40,582 bases of DNA. It comes from Chloroflexota bacterium. GTDB taxonomy: Bacteria > Chloroflexota > UBA6077 > JACCZL01. Under the pieces are notes generated by a model that saw nothing but the letters and a program-made list of their open reading frames with translations, was not told where the DNA came from and searched no databases. Of the stretch, positions 8,140 to 16,254 are shown piece by piece. Every line of letters begins with the position of its first letter. Position 1 is the first letter of the stretch. The stretch is taken from positions 1 through 40,582 of the forward strand of contig JADZEM010000053.1 of the NCBI GenBank assembly GCA_020850535.1, written 5' to 3'. The translations under genes and the position numbers were made by a program.

Positions 8140-9657
8140 ATGCTCAACCGACTCACTGCCATGGCGCTGCTGGCGCTCCTGACTGGCGTGATGGTGCTCC
8201 AGCCTGCGACGTCCACGGTCCAGGCCAGCTTCACGCTGGTCGGGCTGGCGGACGGTGGCAAGCCGAGCGGCTCGTCGCTCTCGCCGGCCGGCAGCCTGAC
8301 CATCGTCTCGGATGACAGCGGCGCGCCCGTCCGCTACACGATCAGCCTGGCCTGGGTCCGCGGCCGGCTGCCGGAGATCGCCCAGGACGACCTGCTGAGC
8401 GTCGAGGTGGAGGTGCTGCCGGACGGGACGCTCGTCGCGAGCAGCGTGACCAACCAGACCGACCGCCAGGGCACGGCCAACCAGGGCCGCTCGACCGGCT
8501 CGGTCCAGATACGCGAGCAGCCCCGCCAGCCTTCCACCACGGACAAGTCCAACGAAGGTCCCCCGACCTCCACGGGTACACCAACGCCCGCATCGACAAA
8601 CGTTATCCGCATCCTCGATACAGCGGGCAACGTCGGCTGGTACACCTCGCTGCAGCTGAACGCCAGCGGCAAGCCGGTCGTGAGCTACTACGACGAGGGC
8701 AATGGCGACTTGAAGCTGCTCGTCTGCGGAGACGCCACCTGCTCGGCCGGCACGACGATCCGCACGCTTGACTCTGGCGGGGATGTCGGCCTGAACACCT
8801 CGCTGCAGTTGAACGCCAGCGGCCACCCGGTCGTGAGCTACGGGTCGGCCATCATCAACGACTTGAAGCTGATCGTCTGCGGAGACGCCACCTGCTCGGC
8901 CCCCACCATCCGTACCCTCGATACAGCGTTCGACGTCGGCCGGTACCCCTCGCTGCAGTTGAGCGCCAGTGGCCACCCGGTCGTGAGCTACTACGACGAG
9001 GGCAATGGCGACTTGAAGCTGCTCGTCTGCGGAGACGCCACCTGCTCGGCCTCCACCATCCGCACCCTTGATGTAGGGGGCATCGTCGGCCGGGACAACT
9101 CGCTGCAGCTGCACGCCAGCGGCAAGCTGGTCGTGAGCTACTACGACAGCACCAACGGCGACTTGAAGCTGATGGTCTGCGGAGACGCCACCTGCCTGGC
9201 CGGCACGACGATCCGCACCCTTGACACAGCGGGCAATGTCGGCCGGTACACCTCGCTGCAGCTGAACGCCAGCGGCTACCCGGTCGTGAGCTACTACGAC
9301 AGCACCAACGGCGACTTGAAGCTGCTCGTCTGCGATGACGACACCTGCTCGGCCCCCACCATCCGCATCCTCGATACAGCGGGCAACGTCGGCTGGTACA
9401 CTTCGCTGCAGCTGAACGTCAGCGGCAAGCCGGTCGTGAGCTACTACGACGAGGGCAATGGCGACTTGAAGCTGCTCGTCTGCGGAGACGCCACCTGCTC
9501 GGCCCCCACCATCCGCACGCTTGACTCTGGCGGGGATGTCGGCCAGTACACCTCGCTGCAGCTGAACGCCAGCGGCCACCCGGTCGTGAGCTACTACGAC
9601 GTCACCAACGGCAACTTGAAGCTGATCGTCTGTGGTGACGCCACCTGCAGACCCTGA
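8140..9657 (+). CDS. Secreted protein of seven 50-residue repeats, likely beta-propeller
   Basis: 505 residues from the ATG at 8140 (a TTG three codons earlier is the alternative, but it would sit only 3 nt from the AAGGG ribosome-binding sequence). A signal peptide covers about 1-28, with cleavage likely near TVQA-SF. Residues about 30-155 form a separate N-terminal domain ending in a Ser/Thr/Pro linker. Then come seven consecutive units of about 50 residues, each with the pattern IRTLDxxGxVGxxTSLQLNA, SGxPVVSYYD, NGDLKLxVCGDATC. The SYYDxxNGDLK motif occurs in many secreted bacterial proteins thought to form beta-propellers, and seven units would close a seven-bladed ring. Each unit has a close Cys pair (CGDATC), suggesting a disulfide in every blade. 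Likely exported to the cell surface or medium; ligand unknown. A terminator-like hairpin follows. Confidence 0.85.
   Translation: MLNRLTAMALLALLTGVMVLQPATSTVQASFTLVGLADGGKPSGSSLSPAGSLTIVSDDSGAPVRYTISLAWVRGRLPEIAQDDLLSVEVEVLPDGTLVASSVTNQTDRQGTANQGRSTGSVQIREQPRQPSTTDKSNEGPPTSTGTPTPASTNVIRILDTAGNVGWYTSLQLNASGKPVVSYYDEGNGDLKLLVCGDATCSAGTTIRTLDSGGDVGLNTSLQLNASGHPVVSYGSAIINDLKLIVCGDATCSAPTIRTLDTAFDVGRYPSLQLSASGHPVVSYYDEGNGDLKLLVCGDATCSASTIRTLDVGGIVGRDNSLQLHASGKLVVSYYDSTNGDLKLMVCGDATCLAGTTIRTLDTAGNVGRYTSLQLNASGYPVVSYYDSTNGDLKLLVCDDDTCSAPTIRILDTAGNVGWYTSLQLNVSGKPVVSYYDEGNGDLKLLVCGDATCSAPTIRTLDSGGDVGQYTSLQLNASGHPVVSYYDVTNGNLKLIVCGDATCRP
8602..9654 (+). repeat. Seven tandem 150-bp coding repeats
   Basis: The repeat-coding part of the preceding gene is seven units of about 150 bp that remain highly similar at the DNA level (shared blocks such as CGGTCGTGAGCTACTACGAC and GTCTGCGGAGACGCCACCTG). 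Units 1 and 6 are almost identical, and units 2 and 7 share the same distinctive opening (CGCACGCTTGACTCTGGCGG). This suggests a recent multi-unit duplication or gene conversion rather than seven old independent copies. Confidence 0.85.
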
Positions 9658-9669
9658 CCTCTCTGCGGT

Positions 9670-9695
9670 GCGCTGAGGCTGCGCGGCCTCAGCGC
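9670..9695. terminator. Hairpin between convergent genes
   Basis: GCGCTGAGGC (9670-9679) pairs perfectly with GCCTCAGCGC (9686-9695) around a 6-nt loop, 13 bp after the stop of the secreted repeat protein. There is no T-run, so efficiency as an intrinsic terminator is uncertain. The remaining space to the anti-sigma stop at 9806 contains only a short direct repeat (ATGGTCTCAG twice, near 9773 and 9784). Confidence 0.5.
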
Positions 9696-9805
9696 GTGGG
9701 GGCATGTACGGGGCAGGCGGAGAGGGCGCTGCCGGGTCTGCTGATCCCGAGAGCGCCCGACGCCGCACCCGTATGGTCTCAGAATGGTCTCAGGCCGGCA
9801 TGGGT

Positions 9806-10816
9806 TCAAGTGCGCGCCGCCCGGCCCAGCGCCAATGACCAGCCGAGCAGGACAAGCGCGATCAGCGCCAGGATCAGGCCGCCCGCGCGCAGCGGCGTGA
9901 CCTCAAAGCCGGCGACCCGGGTCGGCAGGTCGGCGGTGGTCCCTGGCGCGATCGGCGCAAGTTCCGCGCCGGTGCCGGCCGGAGCTTGCGGCGGCGCGAT
10001 CACGGCGACAGAGGTGGTGCGCGGCGGCATCGTGGCCTGGGCCGGCTGCTGGGTGGCCTGGAAGGGGGCCGTCGTGCCCAGGGGGCCGAGCGTGGGGGCG
10101 AGGGCAGGGGCCGGCTGGACGGCCGGCGCAGCCGCTGGCTTTGCGGCGGATCCTGGCTGTGCAGGCTGTGCAGCGGCCGCGGGCGCCGCCGCTGGCGCGG
10201 GAGGTGGCGCCGCCGCGGCCGGTCTCGCCGCGCTGGCCGCCGGCGCGGACCTTGCAGCTTCGGCCGGCTTCGCAGCCTCGGCCGGTCTGGCGGCGTCGGC
10301 GGGTCTCGCCTCGGCCGGCTTCGCGGCCTCGGCCACGGGCGGGTACTCGGCGCGGCCGGCTGTCGTGCCTGTGCGGGCCTCGGCGGCGTTTTCGGCTGCC
10401 GACCGTGCCGACGGCTGCCCCCCGACCATCGTCGTGGTGATCTGCATCGCGCCGGACGTCTCCTGGTACTGCTTGGCCGAGGTGCCTCCCAGCAGCAGGG
10501 CGTCCGCCGAGAAGAAGACTACGCACAGGACGGCGGCCAGCGCGCTCAGCGCCCGCGTGAACGGGATCAGCCGCTGGTATCGTGGCCTGGACGCCGCAAG
10601 GGGGACGGGGATGGTGAAGTTGCGGGGAGGAAGGTGCAGGGGTATCGCCCGCAGCAGCATCTGGACCGAGCGCAAGCCTTCAAGCTCGGACGAGCACCGG
10701 TGGCACCCATCGACGTGGTCCGTCAGGAACCAGCGGTCGCCGGGCTCAGCCCGGTCGTCGAGCAGTGCCGACAACTGCTCGGTCGACGCGTGCTCCGGAC
10801 TCCCGATCTCACGCAC
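9806..10816 (-). CDS. Membrane-bound zinc-finger anti-sigma factor
   Basis: 336 residues. The N-terminal cytosolic domain has the zinc anti-sigma motif HxxxCxxC (HVDGCHRC, H34, C38, C41), which in this family clamps an ECF sigma factor. A first membrane segment lies near 88-110 (ALSALAAVLCVVFFSADALL). Next comes a very long Ala/Pro-rich extracytoplasmic stretch (roughly 150-270) containing many PAEAA/KPAEA units. A second membrane segment is at the C-terminus (LILALIALVLLGWSLALG). The GTG at 10816 is preferred because GGGAAG lies 8 nt upstream; a GTG at 10825 would overlap that site. The cognate sigma gene is immediately upstream on the same strand, separated by about 190 bp that hold nothing else I can recognise. 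The Ala/Pro region may sense or span the cell envelope; that is inference. Confidence 0.82.
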   Translation of the reverse strand: MREIGSPEHASTEQLSALLDDRAEPGDRWFLTDHVDGCHRCSSELEGLRSVQMLLRAIPLHLPPRNFTIPVPLAASRPRYQRLIPFTRALSALAAVLCVVFFSADALLLGGTSAKQYQETSGAMQITTTMVGGQPSARSAAENAAEARTGTTAGRAEYPPVAEAAKPAEARPADAARPAEAAKPAEAARSAPAASAARPAAAAPPPAPAAAPAAAAQPAQPGSAAKPAAAPAVQPAPALAPTLGPLGTTAPFQATQQPAQATMPPRTTSVAVIAPPQAPAGTGAELAPIAPGTTADLPTRVAGFEVTPLRAGGLILALIALVLLGWSLALGRAART

Positions 10817-11007
10817 GAGCCGCACTTCCCAGGTACATGCCAGTCTCCAACCGCTGCCCTACACCAACCCACTGGGGCGCTAGGGTAACGAACTCTCGCC
10901 GCGCTGTGCACGCTCGCCAGTGTCCTGCCAGCCCCCTGCAAGGAGAGTGCCCTGCATCACCGGGGCTGCCCGGCCCAGCGTGCGCGCCACGCGGCGCTGT
11001 TCGCATC

Positions 11008-11691
11008 TTACTGATCATGACGCTCAAGCTCGCTCGGAAGTTCCCCGCGTTCGGTCAGGAATTCGCGAAGGCGGGCGCGGGCGCGGCTCAGCCGTGACTT
11101 GACCGTCCCCAGCGCGATGCCTTCGATCTCGGCGGCCTCCTCGTAGCTCAGCCCCTGGACGTCGCACAGCACGACGATGGTTCGCTGATCGTCGGGCAGC
11201 AGCCGCAGCCCCTGCTCCACCATGCTGACCGTCTCCGATCCGAGGGCCGCCCGCTCCGGGCTGACCTGGCGGTCGGCGAAGATCGGGTTGTCGCCGCTCT
11301 CCTCGACGATCACGTCGAGCGAGGTGGAGGGCCGCCGCTGCCGACGCCGCAACAAGTCGTAGCAAGTGTTGACCGTGATGCGCAGCAGCCACGCCTTGAA
11401 GGAGCCGCCCCGGAAGTCGCCCAGGGCGCGGTAGGCCGCGACGAACGTCTCCTGGGCGGCATCGGCGGCGTCTTCGGGGTGGCCGATGGTCCGCAGCGCG
11501 ACGTTGAAGACCGTCGTCTGGTGCAGCAGCACAAGCTCGTTGAAGGCGTGGGGATCGCCGCGTTGCGCGGCCTCCAGCGCTCGCGACTCGGCAATGCCAC
11601 GGTCGGCGATGGAGGACAACAGCTCGCCTCGCGGTCCCGAATTCTGTGCGATTGGCAGTCGGCGCTGACGCAGGCCGACTGGCGGACGCAC
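11008..11691 (-). CDS. ECF-type RNA polymerase sigma factor
   Basis: About 227 residues if the GTG at 11691 is used; a TTG at 11619 with GAGG upstream would give about 203. Region 2 is clear (AFNELVLLHQTTVFNVAL, DAADAAQETFVAAYRALGDF, FKAWLLRITVNTCYDLLRRR) and binds core polymerase and the -10 element. Region 4 (LRLLPDDQRTIVVLCDVQGL, YEEAAEIEGIALGTVKSRLS) is the -35-binding helix-turn-helix. Regions 1.1 and 3 are absent, as expected for group 4. A 40-residue linker separates the two halves. It is paired with the anti-sigma gene 3' of it. It is divergent from the gene at 11910; a TATAGT (11729-11724, minus) lies upstream but without a well-spaced -35. The signal and regulon cannot be read here. 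Confidence 0.92.
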   Translation of the reverse strand: MRPPVGLRQRRLPIAQNSGPRGELLSSIADRGIAESRALEAAQRGDPHAFNELVLLHQTTVFNVALRTIGHPEDAADAAQETFVAAYRALGDFRGGSFKAWLLRITVNTCYDLLRRRQRRPSTSLDVIVEESGDNPIFADRQVSPERAALGSETVSMVEQGLRLLPDDQRTIVVLCDVQGLSYEEAAEIEGIALGTVKSRLSRARARLREFLTERGELPSELERHDQ

Positions 11692-11909
11692 TCATCTCGC
11701 GGCGACCGCACTCGCGCCGACCAACTATACGACACCATCCGGGCGCGAGTCAGTCAATCCGGCGACACTTTGGCCCGGCCCCGGCGGACCGAAGCGCGTC
11801 CACGCATTGTCCTGACCGGGCACGGAATCTGCGTACCCTCGCCGATTGGAGGCCGGAGACGGCGCCCGGTGTCTCCCTCCGCGCGACGCATAGCTAGAGG
11901 AGGCAGCTC

Positions 11910-12518
11910 ATGGCCGACGATAAGAGCCTTTCCACGATTCAGACCTACGCCAGCGACATGTACTCGCTGGAGGCGCATATCGAGCAGGCAATCGATGCCC
12001 AGGTTGAAAAGGTCAAGGATCACCCCAAGGCGGCGATGGCGGTCCGCCGGTTTCATGGCACGGTCCGCAACCAGCGCGATGCCATGAAGGCGCACCTCGA
12101 CAGCATCGGCGGCAGCAGCACCGGCACGCTGAAGGGCGCTGTGACCAACCTCTTCGGGATGGCGGCCGGCGTCATCGACAAGGTTCGCCCGGAGGCCGCC
12201 TCCAAGATCCTGCGCGACGACTACACGGCCTTCAACCTGGCGGCGATGGGCTACCACATGCTGTACGGGACGGCCTTGATGCTGAACGACCAGAAGACGG
12301 CGGCCCTGGCCGAGCGGCACCACCGCGCCTACACCGACATGGTGCAGGACATCAATCAGATCATCCTGACGGTCGTGGCCGAGGAGCTTCGTCAGGATGG
12401 GCTGAAGCTGAACGAGAAGGCGATGGACAGCGCCACCGAGACGATGAATCAGGACTGGCGGTCCACCGCGCCGACCGGTTCGACCACGGGAGCCACGACG
12501 CGCGGCTCGCTGGACTAG
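11910..12518 (+). CDS. Putative ferritin-like four-helix protein
   Basis: 202 residues with a strong Shine-Dalgarno (AGAGGAGG, about 8 nt before the ATG). The protein is almost wholly helical: DMYSLEAHIEQAIDAQVEKV (16-35), a second helix rich in His/Arg (AVRRFHGTVRNQRDAMKAHL), then a long pair (FNLAAMGYHMLYGTALMLND and ALAERHHRAYTDMVQDINQI). The layout and the spacing of Glu/His residues recall the DUF892/YciE-YciF ferritin-like families found among stress-induced genes. The last 25 residues are a Thr/Ser/Gly-rich tail. It has no signal peptide. It is transcribed away from the ECF sigma gene, so it may belong to that regulon. I cannot show a complete di-iron site, so function stays tentative. 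Confidence 0.6.
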   Translation: MADDKSLSTIQTYASDMYSLEAHIEQAIDAQVEKVKDHPKAAMAVRRFHGTVRNQRDAMKAHLDSIGGSSTGTLKGAVTNLFGMAAGVIDKVRPEAASKILRDDYTAFNLAAMGYHMLYGTALMLNDQKTAALAERHHRAYTDMVQDINQIILTVVAEELRQDGLKLNEKAMDSATETMNQDWRSTAPTGSTTGATTRGSLD

Positions 12519-12611
12519 TGGCTCGGCAGGCGTGAATCGCAGGGTCGCTCGGTGCCCATCGTCATCCCGACTGCGGCGAGAAACGACCTCCCGTCCGCCA
12601 TCCCGACCACG

Positions 12612-12648
12612 GCGTGTCAGTGGCCCGGCCCCCGCGCCACTGACACGC
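12612..12648. terminator. Strong hairpin between convergent genes, possible bidirectional terminator
   Basis: GCGTGTCAGTGG (12612-12623) pairs perfectly with CCACTGACACGC (12637-12648) around a 13-nt C/G loop. It lies immediately 3' of the HIT gene stop and 94 bp after the ferritin-like gene stop. No T-run is present on either strand. The stretch 12519-12611 before it contains fragments resembling the CATCCCGAC repeats but no gene. Confidence 0.6.
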
Positions 12649-12993
12649 TCACCCCGGCGGCCACGTCATCGGTCGGCCGCCGAAGACGTGCACGTGCAGG
12701 TGACCGACGGACATCTGCGCGTCCGGCCCGGTGTTGATCACCAGCCGAAAGCCGCTCTCGCCAACGCCGGCCTCCTTCGCCACCGCCTGTGCTGCTCGCA
12801 GCAGGTAGCCGATGTCGCCTTCGTGTCGCTCCTCCAGCTCGTTGACCGAGCCGACGTGGGTGTTCGGGATCATCAGGAGATGGACCGGCATCTTCGGGTC
12901 GATGTCCCAGAATGCCGTGATCCTGTCGTCCTGGTAGACCATCTTCGATGGGATGGTCCCGGCGACAATGCCGCAGAAGATGCAGTCGGGCAT
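12649..12993 (-). CDS. HIT-family nucleotide-binding protein
   Basis: 114 residues, full length for a bacterial HINT-like protein. It shows DCIFCGIVAG at the start, the core PVHLLMIPNTHVGSVNEL, and the histidine triad GHLHVHVFGGR with H98, H100 and H102. In the HIT superfamily the middle histidine is the nucleophile that hydrolyses adenosine phosphoramidates or related nucleotide conjugates. It lies 29 bp after mtaB on the same strand and is probably the last gene of that transcript; a strong hairpin follows its stop. The precise substrate is unknown. Confidence 0.92.
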   Translation of the reverse strand: MPDCIFCGIVAGTIPSKMVYQDDRITAFWDIDPKMPVHLLMIPNTHVGSVNELEERHEGDIGYLLRAAQAVAKEAGVGESGFRLVINTGPDAQMSVGHLHVHVFGGRPMTWPPG

Positions 12994-13022
12994 GGGAGGC
13001 TCCTTCCGAGCGCCGAAATGAA

Positions 13023-14489
13023 CTAGCGTGAGCGGGCTGCAGCCGCGCTGCGATGCGCCGCGACGACCATGTCGGCAGTCGGGGCGAGCGTGCCGAAGAT
13101 GCCGCCTTCGGCCAGTGCGCCCAGGCGGACCGGGGTGATCTGCCCGTCGTGCAGTGCTCCCGTCGTGTCGCGCGCGTAGACCTTCAAGTAATTGTCCGTC
13201 AGGCCGGTCCAGAGCGCCGGCTCACCGTCTCGGAGCGGTGCGGGCGCAAGCTCCTCCCACAGCACGGGCAGCGTCCGACCCAGGAACCGAGATCGATAGG
13301 CCGTGCGAAGCGTCGCGTCGAGCGCCCGGGCTTCGTCGCTGCGCTGCCGCTTGATGGCCGGCGGCACATCGTCCGGCAGGCGGGTGGCGGCTGTGCCCGG
13401 GCGCGGCGAGTAGCGAAAGACGTGCTGCTCCGCGAACGCCATCTCCCGCACGAAGGTGAGGCTGTCAGCGTGCTCGGCAGCCGTCTCACCAGGGAAGCCA
13501 ACCATCAGGTCGGCCGTGATGGCGACGTCGGGCAGGACCGCCCGAACCCGCGCAACCAGCGCACGGAAGTCCGCCGTCCTGTACCGCCGGACCATCCGCT
13601 TGAGGACCGTGTCCGACCCGCTCTGAAGGGGCAGGTGCAGATGCCGGCACATCCGTGGGTCGCTCCAGAGATCGAGGAAGCCGGGCGGCCAGTCCTGCGG
13701 CTGGATCGACGAGATGCGGATGCGGGGCATCGGGGTCTCGGTCAGCACCCGCTCGACCAGCGTGGTCAGCGAGGGGCCGCTGCCCTGGTGGACCCGTCGT
13801 GTCGCGCGGTCCCAGTCCGAGCCGTACGCGCCGATCTGCACGCCCGTCAGCACCGCCTCGCGGTATCCCAGCCGGTAGAGCAGGTTGACCTCGTCGACGA
13901 TGGCCTGAACCGGCCGGCTGCGCTGTGGGCCGCGCGCCAGCGGCACGATGCAGTACGTACAGTGGCTGTTGCAGCCGTCCTGCACCTTGACGAACGCCCG
14001 GCCCCGCCGCTCCAGGGCTGGCATGAGCGTCACCCAGCCGGGCCGCTCGGAGCGGTGCGTCCAGGTGTCTCCATCGGGCGCGGCGTCCCCTACGTCCGGC
14101 ATGGACGGCACGAGACCCGCCGCCGCCAGCTCCCGGACGATGCCGTCCTTGCTCTCGTTGCCGACGACAAGGTCGACGCCGTCGATGCTGGCGACGGCCC
14201 CGGCGTCAACCGAGGCGTAGCACCCCGTGACCACGAGGTAGCCGTCAGGGTTGGCACGAGCAGCCTGCCGGATCGCCTTCCGGGAGCCCTTGTCGCCGTC
14301 CACCGTGACGCTGCAGGTGTTGACGATGGCGAGGTCGGCCGGCTCACCAGGATCGACCAGCTTGACGCCGACTCGGGCAAGGCTGACGCTCCACTGGCGC
14401 AGCTCGCCCTGGTTCACCTTGCACCCGACCGAGTGCAAGGCGGCTGTGCGCGCCGGCGGACGCGGGGTGGTCGGCTGGTCGGTCAGCAT
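13023..14489 (-). CDS. mtaB: tRNA t6A37 methylthiotransferase (MtaB-type radical SAM enzyme)
   Basis: 488 residues, radical SAM methylthiotransferase with two iron-sulfur clusters. The N-terminal UPF0004 domain has its three Cys at C23 (VGCKVNQGE), C59 (NTCSV) and C90 (VTGCYA). The radical SAM cluster motif is C173, C177, C180 (GCNSHCTYC). GCKVN rather than the MiaB-type GCQMN favours MtaB, which converts t6A37 to ms2t6A37 in tRNAs decoding ANN codons. Downstream, RIRISSIQP, HLPLQSGSD and MVGFPGET are conserved, and a TRAM-like C-terminus is present. It is 72 bp downstream of the SAM hydrolase gene, within a run of translation-modification genes. RimO and MiaB are close relatives but fit the motif less well. 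Confidence 0.9.
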   Translation of the reverse strand: MLTDQPTTPRPPARTAALHSVGCKVNQGELRQWSVSLARVGVKLVDPGEPADLAIVNTCSVTVDGDKGSRKAIRQAARANPDGYLVVTGCYASVDAGAVASIDGVDLVVGNESKDGIVRELAAAGLVPSMPDVGDAAPDGDTWTHRSERPGWVTLMPALERRGRAFVKVQDGCNSHCTYCIVPLARGPQRSRPVQAIVDEVNLLYRLGYREAVLTGVQIGAYGSDWDRATRRVHQGSGPSLTTLVERVLTETPMPRIRISSIQPQDWPPGFLDLWSDPRMCRHLHLPLQSGSDTVLKRMVRRYRTADFRALVARVRAVLPDVAITADLMVGFPGETAAEHADSLTFVREMAFAEQHVFRYSPRPGTAATRLPDDVPPAIKRQRSDEARALDATLRTAYRSRFLGRTLPVLWEELAPAPLRDGEPALWTGLTDNYLKVYARDTTGALHDGQITPVRLGALAEGGIFGTLAPTADMVVAAHRSAAAARSR

Positions 14490-14561
14490 GCACGTATCCT
14501 ACCAGTGGCCTGCCAGACGAGCGCCAGCGGCGACCGTCGCAGGCGTCTGCCGCGGCCAGTG

Positions 14562-15425
14562 TCAGGCAGTGGGTGGCCGCGGCGCGTCACGGCCGGCCTG
14601 GTCGTGGTTTGAGGTGGCGGTGACCCCAGCACCGATGCCGAGACCGAGCGTCTTGCTGGCGCTTCCGTTCGGCACGGCGATCTCGAGCAGGCCAGTGCTG
14701 CCGATCAGCGCAACAAGCTGGCCGGCCTCGGCCACTTGATAGTGCGGCGACAGACCTTCGACGATCTCGTCGCCGATGACGACGGACGGTCGGCGCGGCA
14801 GGTCGGCCAGCCCGAGCGTGGTGATCAGGTTCCCGAAGTGGTCGACGTGGACGACCGTCCCCTCGGCCTTGACGATCTGGCCGCCGGGCGCACGGGTCAG
14901 CTGCGGTGACGGGAACAGCAGCTCCACGATTGGCTCGGCTGGCGATCCGACTGTATCCAATGGGACGCCGCGCGCCAGGTGCGCCGCCACCGGCCCGAAC
15001 AGGTCGCGGGCATGAAAGGTCGCGCTGAGGGGTGAGCGCCAGAACTCGGGGCTGTCCAGCTCGACGATCCGCAGCCGCTCGGCGCGCGATCGGTCGGACG
15101 ACGGGCCGGCCAGATCCTGCAAGATCCAGGAGAGCAGCCCGTTGTCCGGAGCGACGAATGTCTGGTCTCGCACCTGCACGGCGATGGGCCGTCGGGCCGA
15201 CCCGACGCCCGGATCGACCACGGCCATGACGACCGCGTCAGCAGGGAGATACTCGATGGCCGTCAGCAGCGCGAACGCGCCGGCCCGCACGTCCCGCGGC
15301 GGGATCTCGTGGGTGAGATCCACCAGCGTGGCGTCCGGCGCGATGCCGAGCATGACGGCTTTGACCACGCCGACGTAGGTGTCTCGTGTGCCGAAATCGG
15401 TCAGGAGGAAGATCGGTCGGGTCAT
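14562..15425 (-). CDS. S-adenosyl-L-methionine hydrolase (adenosine-forming, DUF62 family)
   Basis: 287 residues with the full family pattern: FLLTDFGTRDTYVGVVKAVM at the start, LVDLTHEIPPRDVRAGAF, VVDPGVGSARRPIAV, FVAPDNGLLSW, and a C-terminal beta-barrel with VVHVDHFGNLITT. Family members cleave S-adenosylmethionine (SAM) to adenosine and methionine, using a water-derived hydroxide; relatives are halogenases such as SalL/FlA. The ATG overlaps the rsmE stop by 4 bp, so it is coupled to a SAM-dependent rRNA methyltransferase, and another SAM user (mtaB) follows. A housekeeping role in removing SAM or its wrong diastereomer fits this setting, but that is inference. Confidence 0.9.
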   Translation of the reverse strand: MTRPIFLLTDFGTRDTYVGVVKAVMLGIAPDATLVDLTHEIPPRDVRAGAFALLTAIEYLPADAVVMAVVDPGVGSARRPIAVQVRDQTFVAPDNGLLSWILQDLAGPSSDRSRAERLRIVELDSPEFWRSPLSATFHARDLFGPVAAHLARGVPLDTVGSPAEPIVELLFPSPQLTRAPGGQIVKAEGTVVHVDHFGNLITTLGLADLPRRPSVVIGDEIVEGLSPHYQVAEAGQLVALIGSTGLLEIAVPNGSASKTLGLGIGAGVTATSNHDQAGRDAPRPPTA

Positions 15426-16234
15426 GGCACATTCTCCATTGGAGCAGCATCGACCGCTGGTGTATCGCCGGGCGGCGGTTCGAGGTCGCCAGCCTCGTAG
15501 AGGGCCAGGGCGGCGAGGATCGGGCCGGCCGTCTCGGTGCGGAGGATGCGCGGCCCGAGCGAGACGGTCAGCGCGCCGAGACGGCGTGCCAGCTCGATCT
15601 CACTGCCTGAGAAGCCGCCCTCCGGCCCGACGAAGAGTGCCATGCTGACCTTCCCGTTTCGCAGCACCTCGCGCAGCCCTCGCTCGGACTCGCGCTCCCA
15701 GGCCACGACCACCGGACCGTGTGCTGCCGCCTCTGCCAGCGCGTCGGCGAGTTTCGCAGGCCGGCCAACCTCGGGCACGGTGCTGCGCTCGCACTGTTCG
15801 GCGGCCTCGGTCACGACGCGCCGCCAGCGCTCCAGCCGCTTGTCGTCCACGGCCTCGCCGCGCGGCACGATGCTCCGCTCACACCAGGTGGGCACGAAGC
15901 GCGCAACCCCGACCTCACTGCCCTTCTGGAGGACCGTCTCGAAGCGCTCGCGCGGGACCAGCGCCTGGTAGAGCGTGAGCGTCAGGCGCGGCTCGGGGCG
16001 GCCAGCCCGCACCGATTCGACCGTGCCGACCACCGTTGAGGAGCGGACCTCGGTCAGCCGCACGAGGTGCTCCTGGCCGTCACCTGCCAGCAGCACGACC
16101 TGCTGCCCAGACTTCAGGCGGAGCACGCGGCTGATCTGGTGGGCCTGCGAACCGGTCAGCACGACATCGACCCCAGGCCGGGCGTCGTGCAGGGCGTCTG
16201 GCTGGACGAAGAACCGGTGGAAGCCGCGCGTCAT
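15422..16234 (-). CDS. rsmE: 16S rRNA m3U1498 methyltransferase
   Basis: 270 residues from the ATG at 16234, where the family opening RGFHRFFVQPDAL begins; the reading frame extends further upstream but into the prmA 3' end without family similarity. RsmE methylates N3 of U1498 in the decoding centre of 16S rRNA. An N-terminal PUA-like domain (about 1-75) includes QAHQISRVLRLKSG. The SPOUT methyltransferase domain has the deep-knot signatures LFVGPEGGFSGSEIELA and SLGPRILRTETA. It starts 20 bp after prmA and overlaps the SAM hydrolase gene by 4 bp, so all are one transcript. Confidence 0.93.
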   Translation of the reverse strand: MTRGFHRFFVQPDALHDARPGVDVVLTGSQAHQISRVLRLKSGQQVVLLAGDGQEHLVRLTEVRSSTVVGTVESVRAGRPEPRLTLTLYQALVPRERFETVLQKGSEVGVARFVPTWCERSIVPRGEAVDDKRLERWRRVVTEAAEQCERSTVPEVGRPAKLADALAEAAAHGPVVVAWERESERGLREVLRNGKVSMALFVGPEGGFSGSEIELARRLGALTVSLGPRILRTETAGPILAALALYEAGDLEPPPGDTPAVDAAPMENVP

Positions 16235-16254
16235 CGGTCCGAGCCGGTTGCCGG

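Noticed and set aside
8602-9654. CRISPR-like periodicity
   Set aside because: Units are 150 bp, in frame and coding for conserved protein repeats, with no unique spacers.
6469-9768. Very long minus-strand ORF (1099 codons) across the kinase/BON, holB and repeat-protein genes
   Set aside because: It is antisense to genes with clear families and promoter; its repeated segments are the reverse complement of the propeller repeats, and GC-rich coding strands often leave such open shadows.
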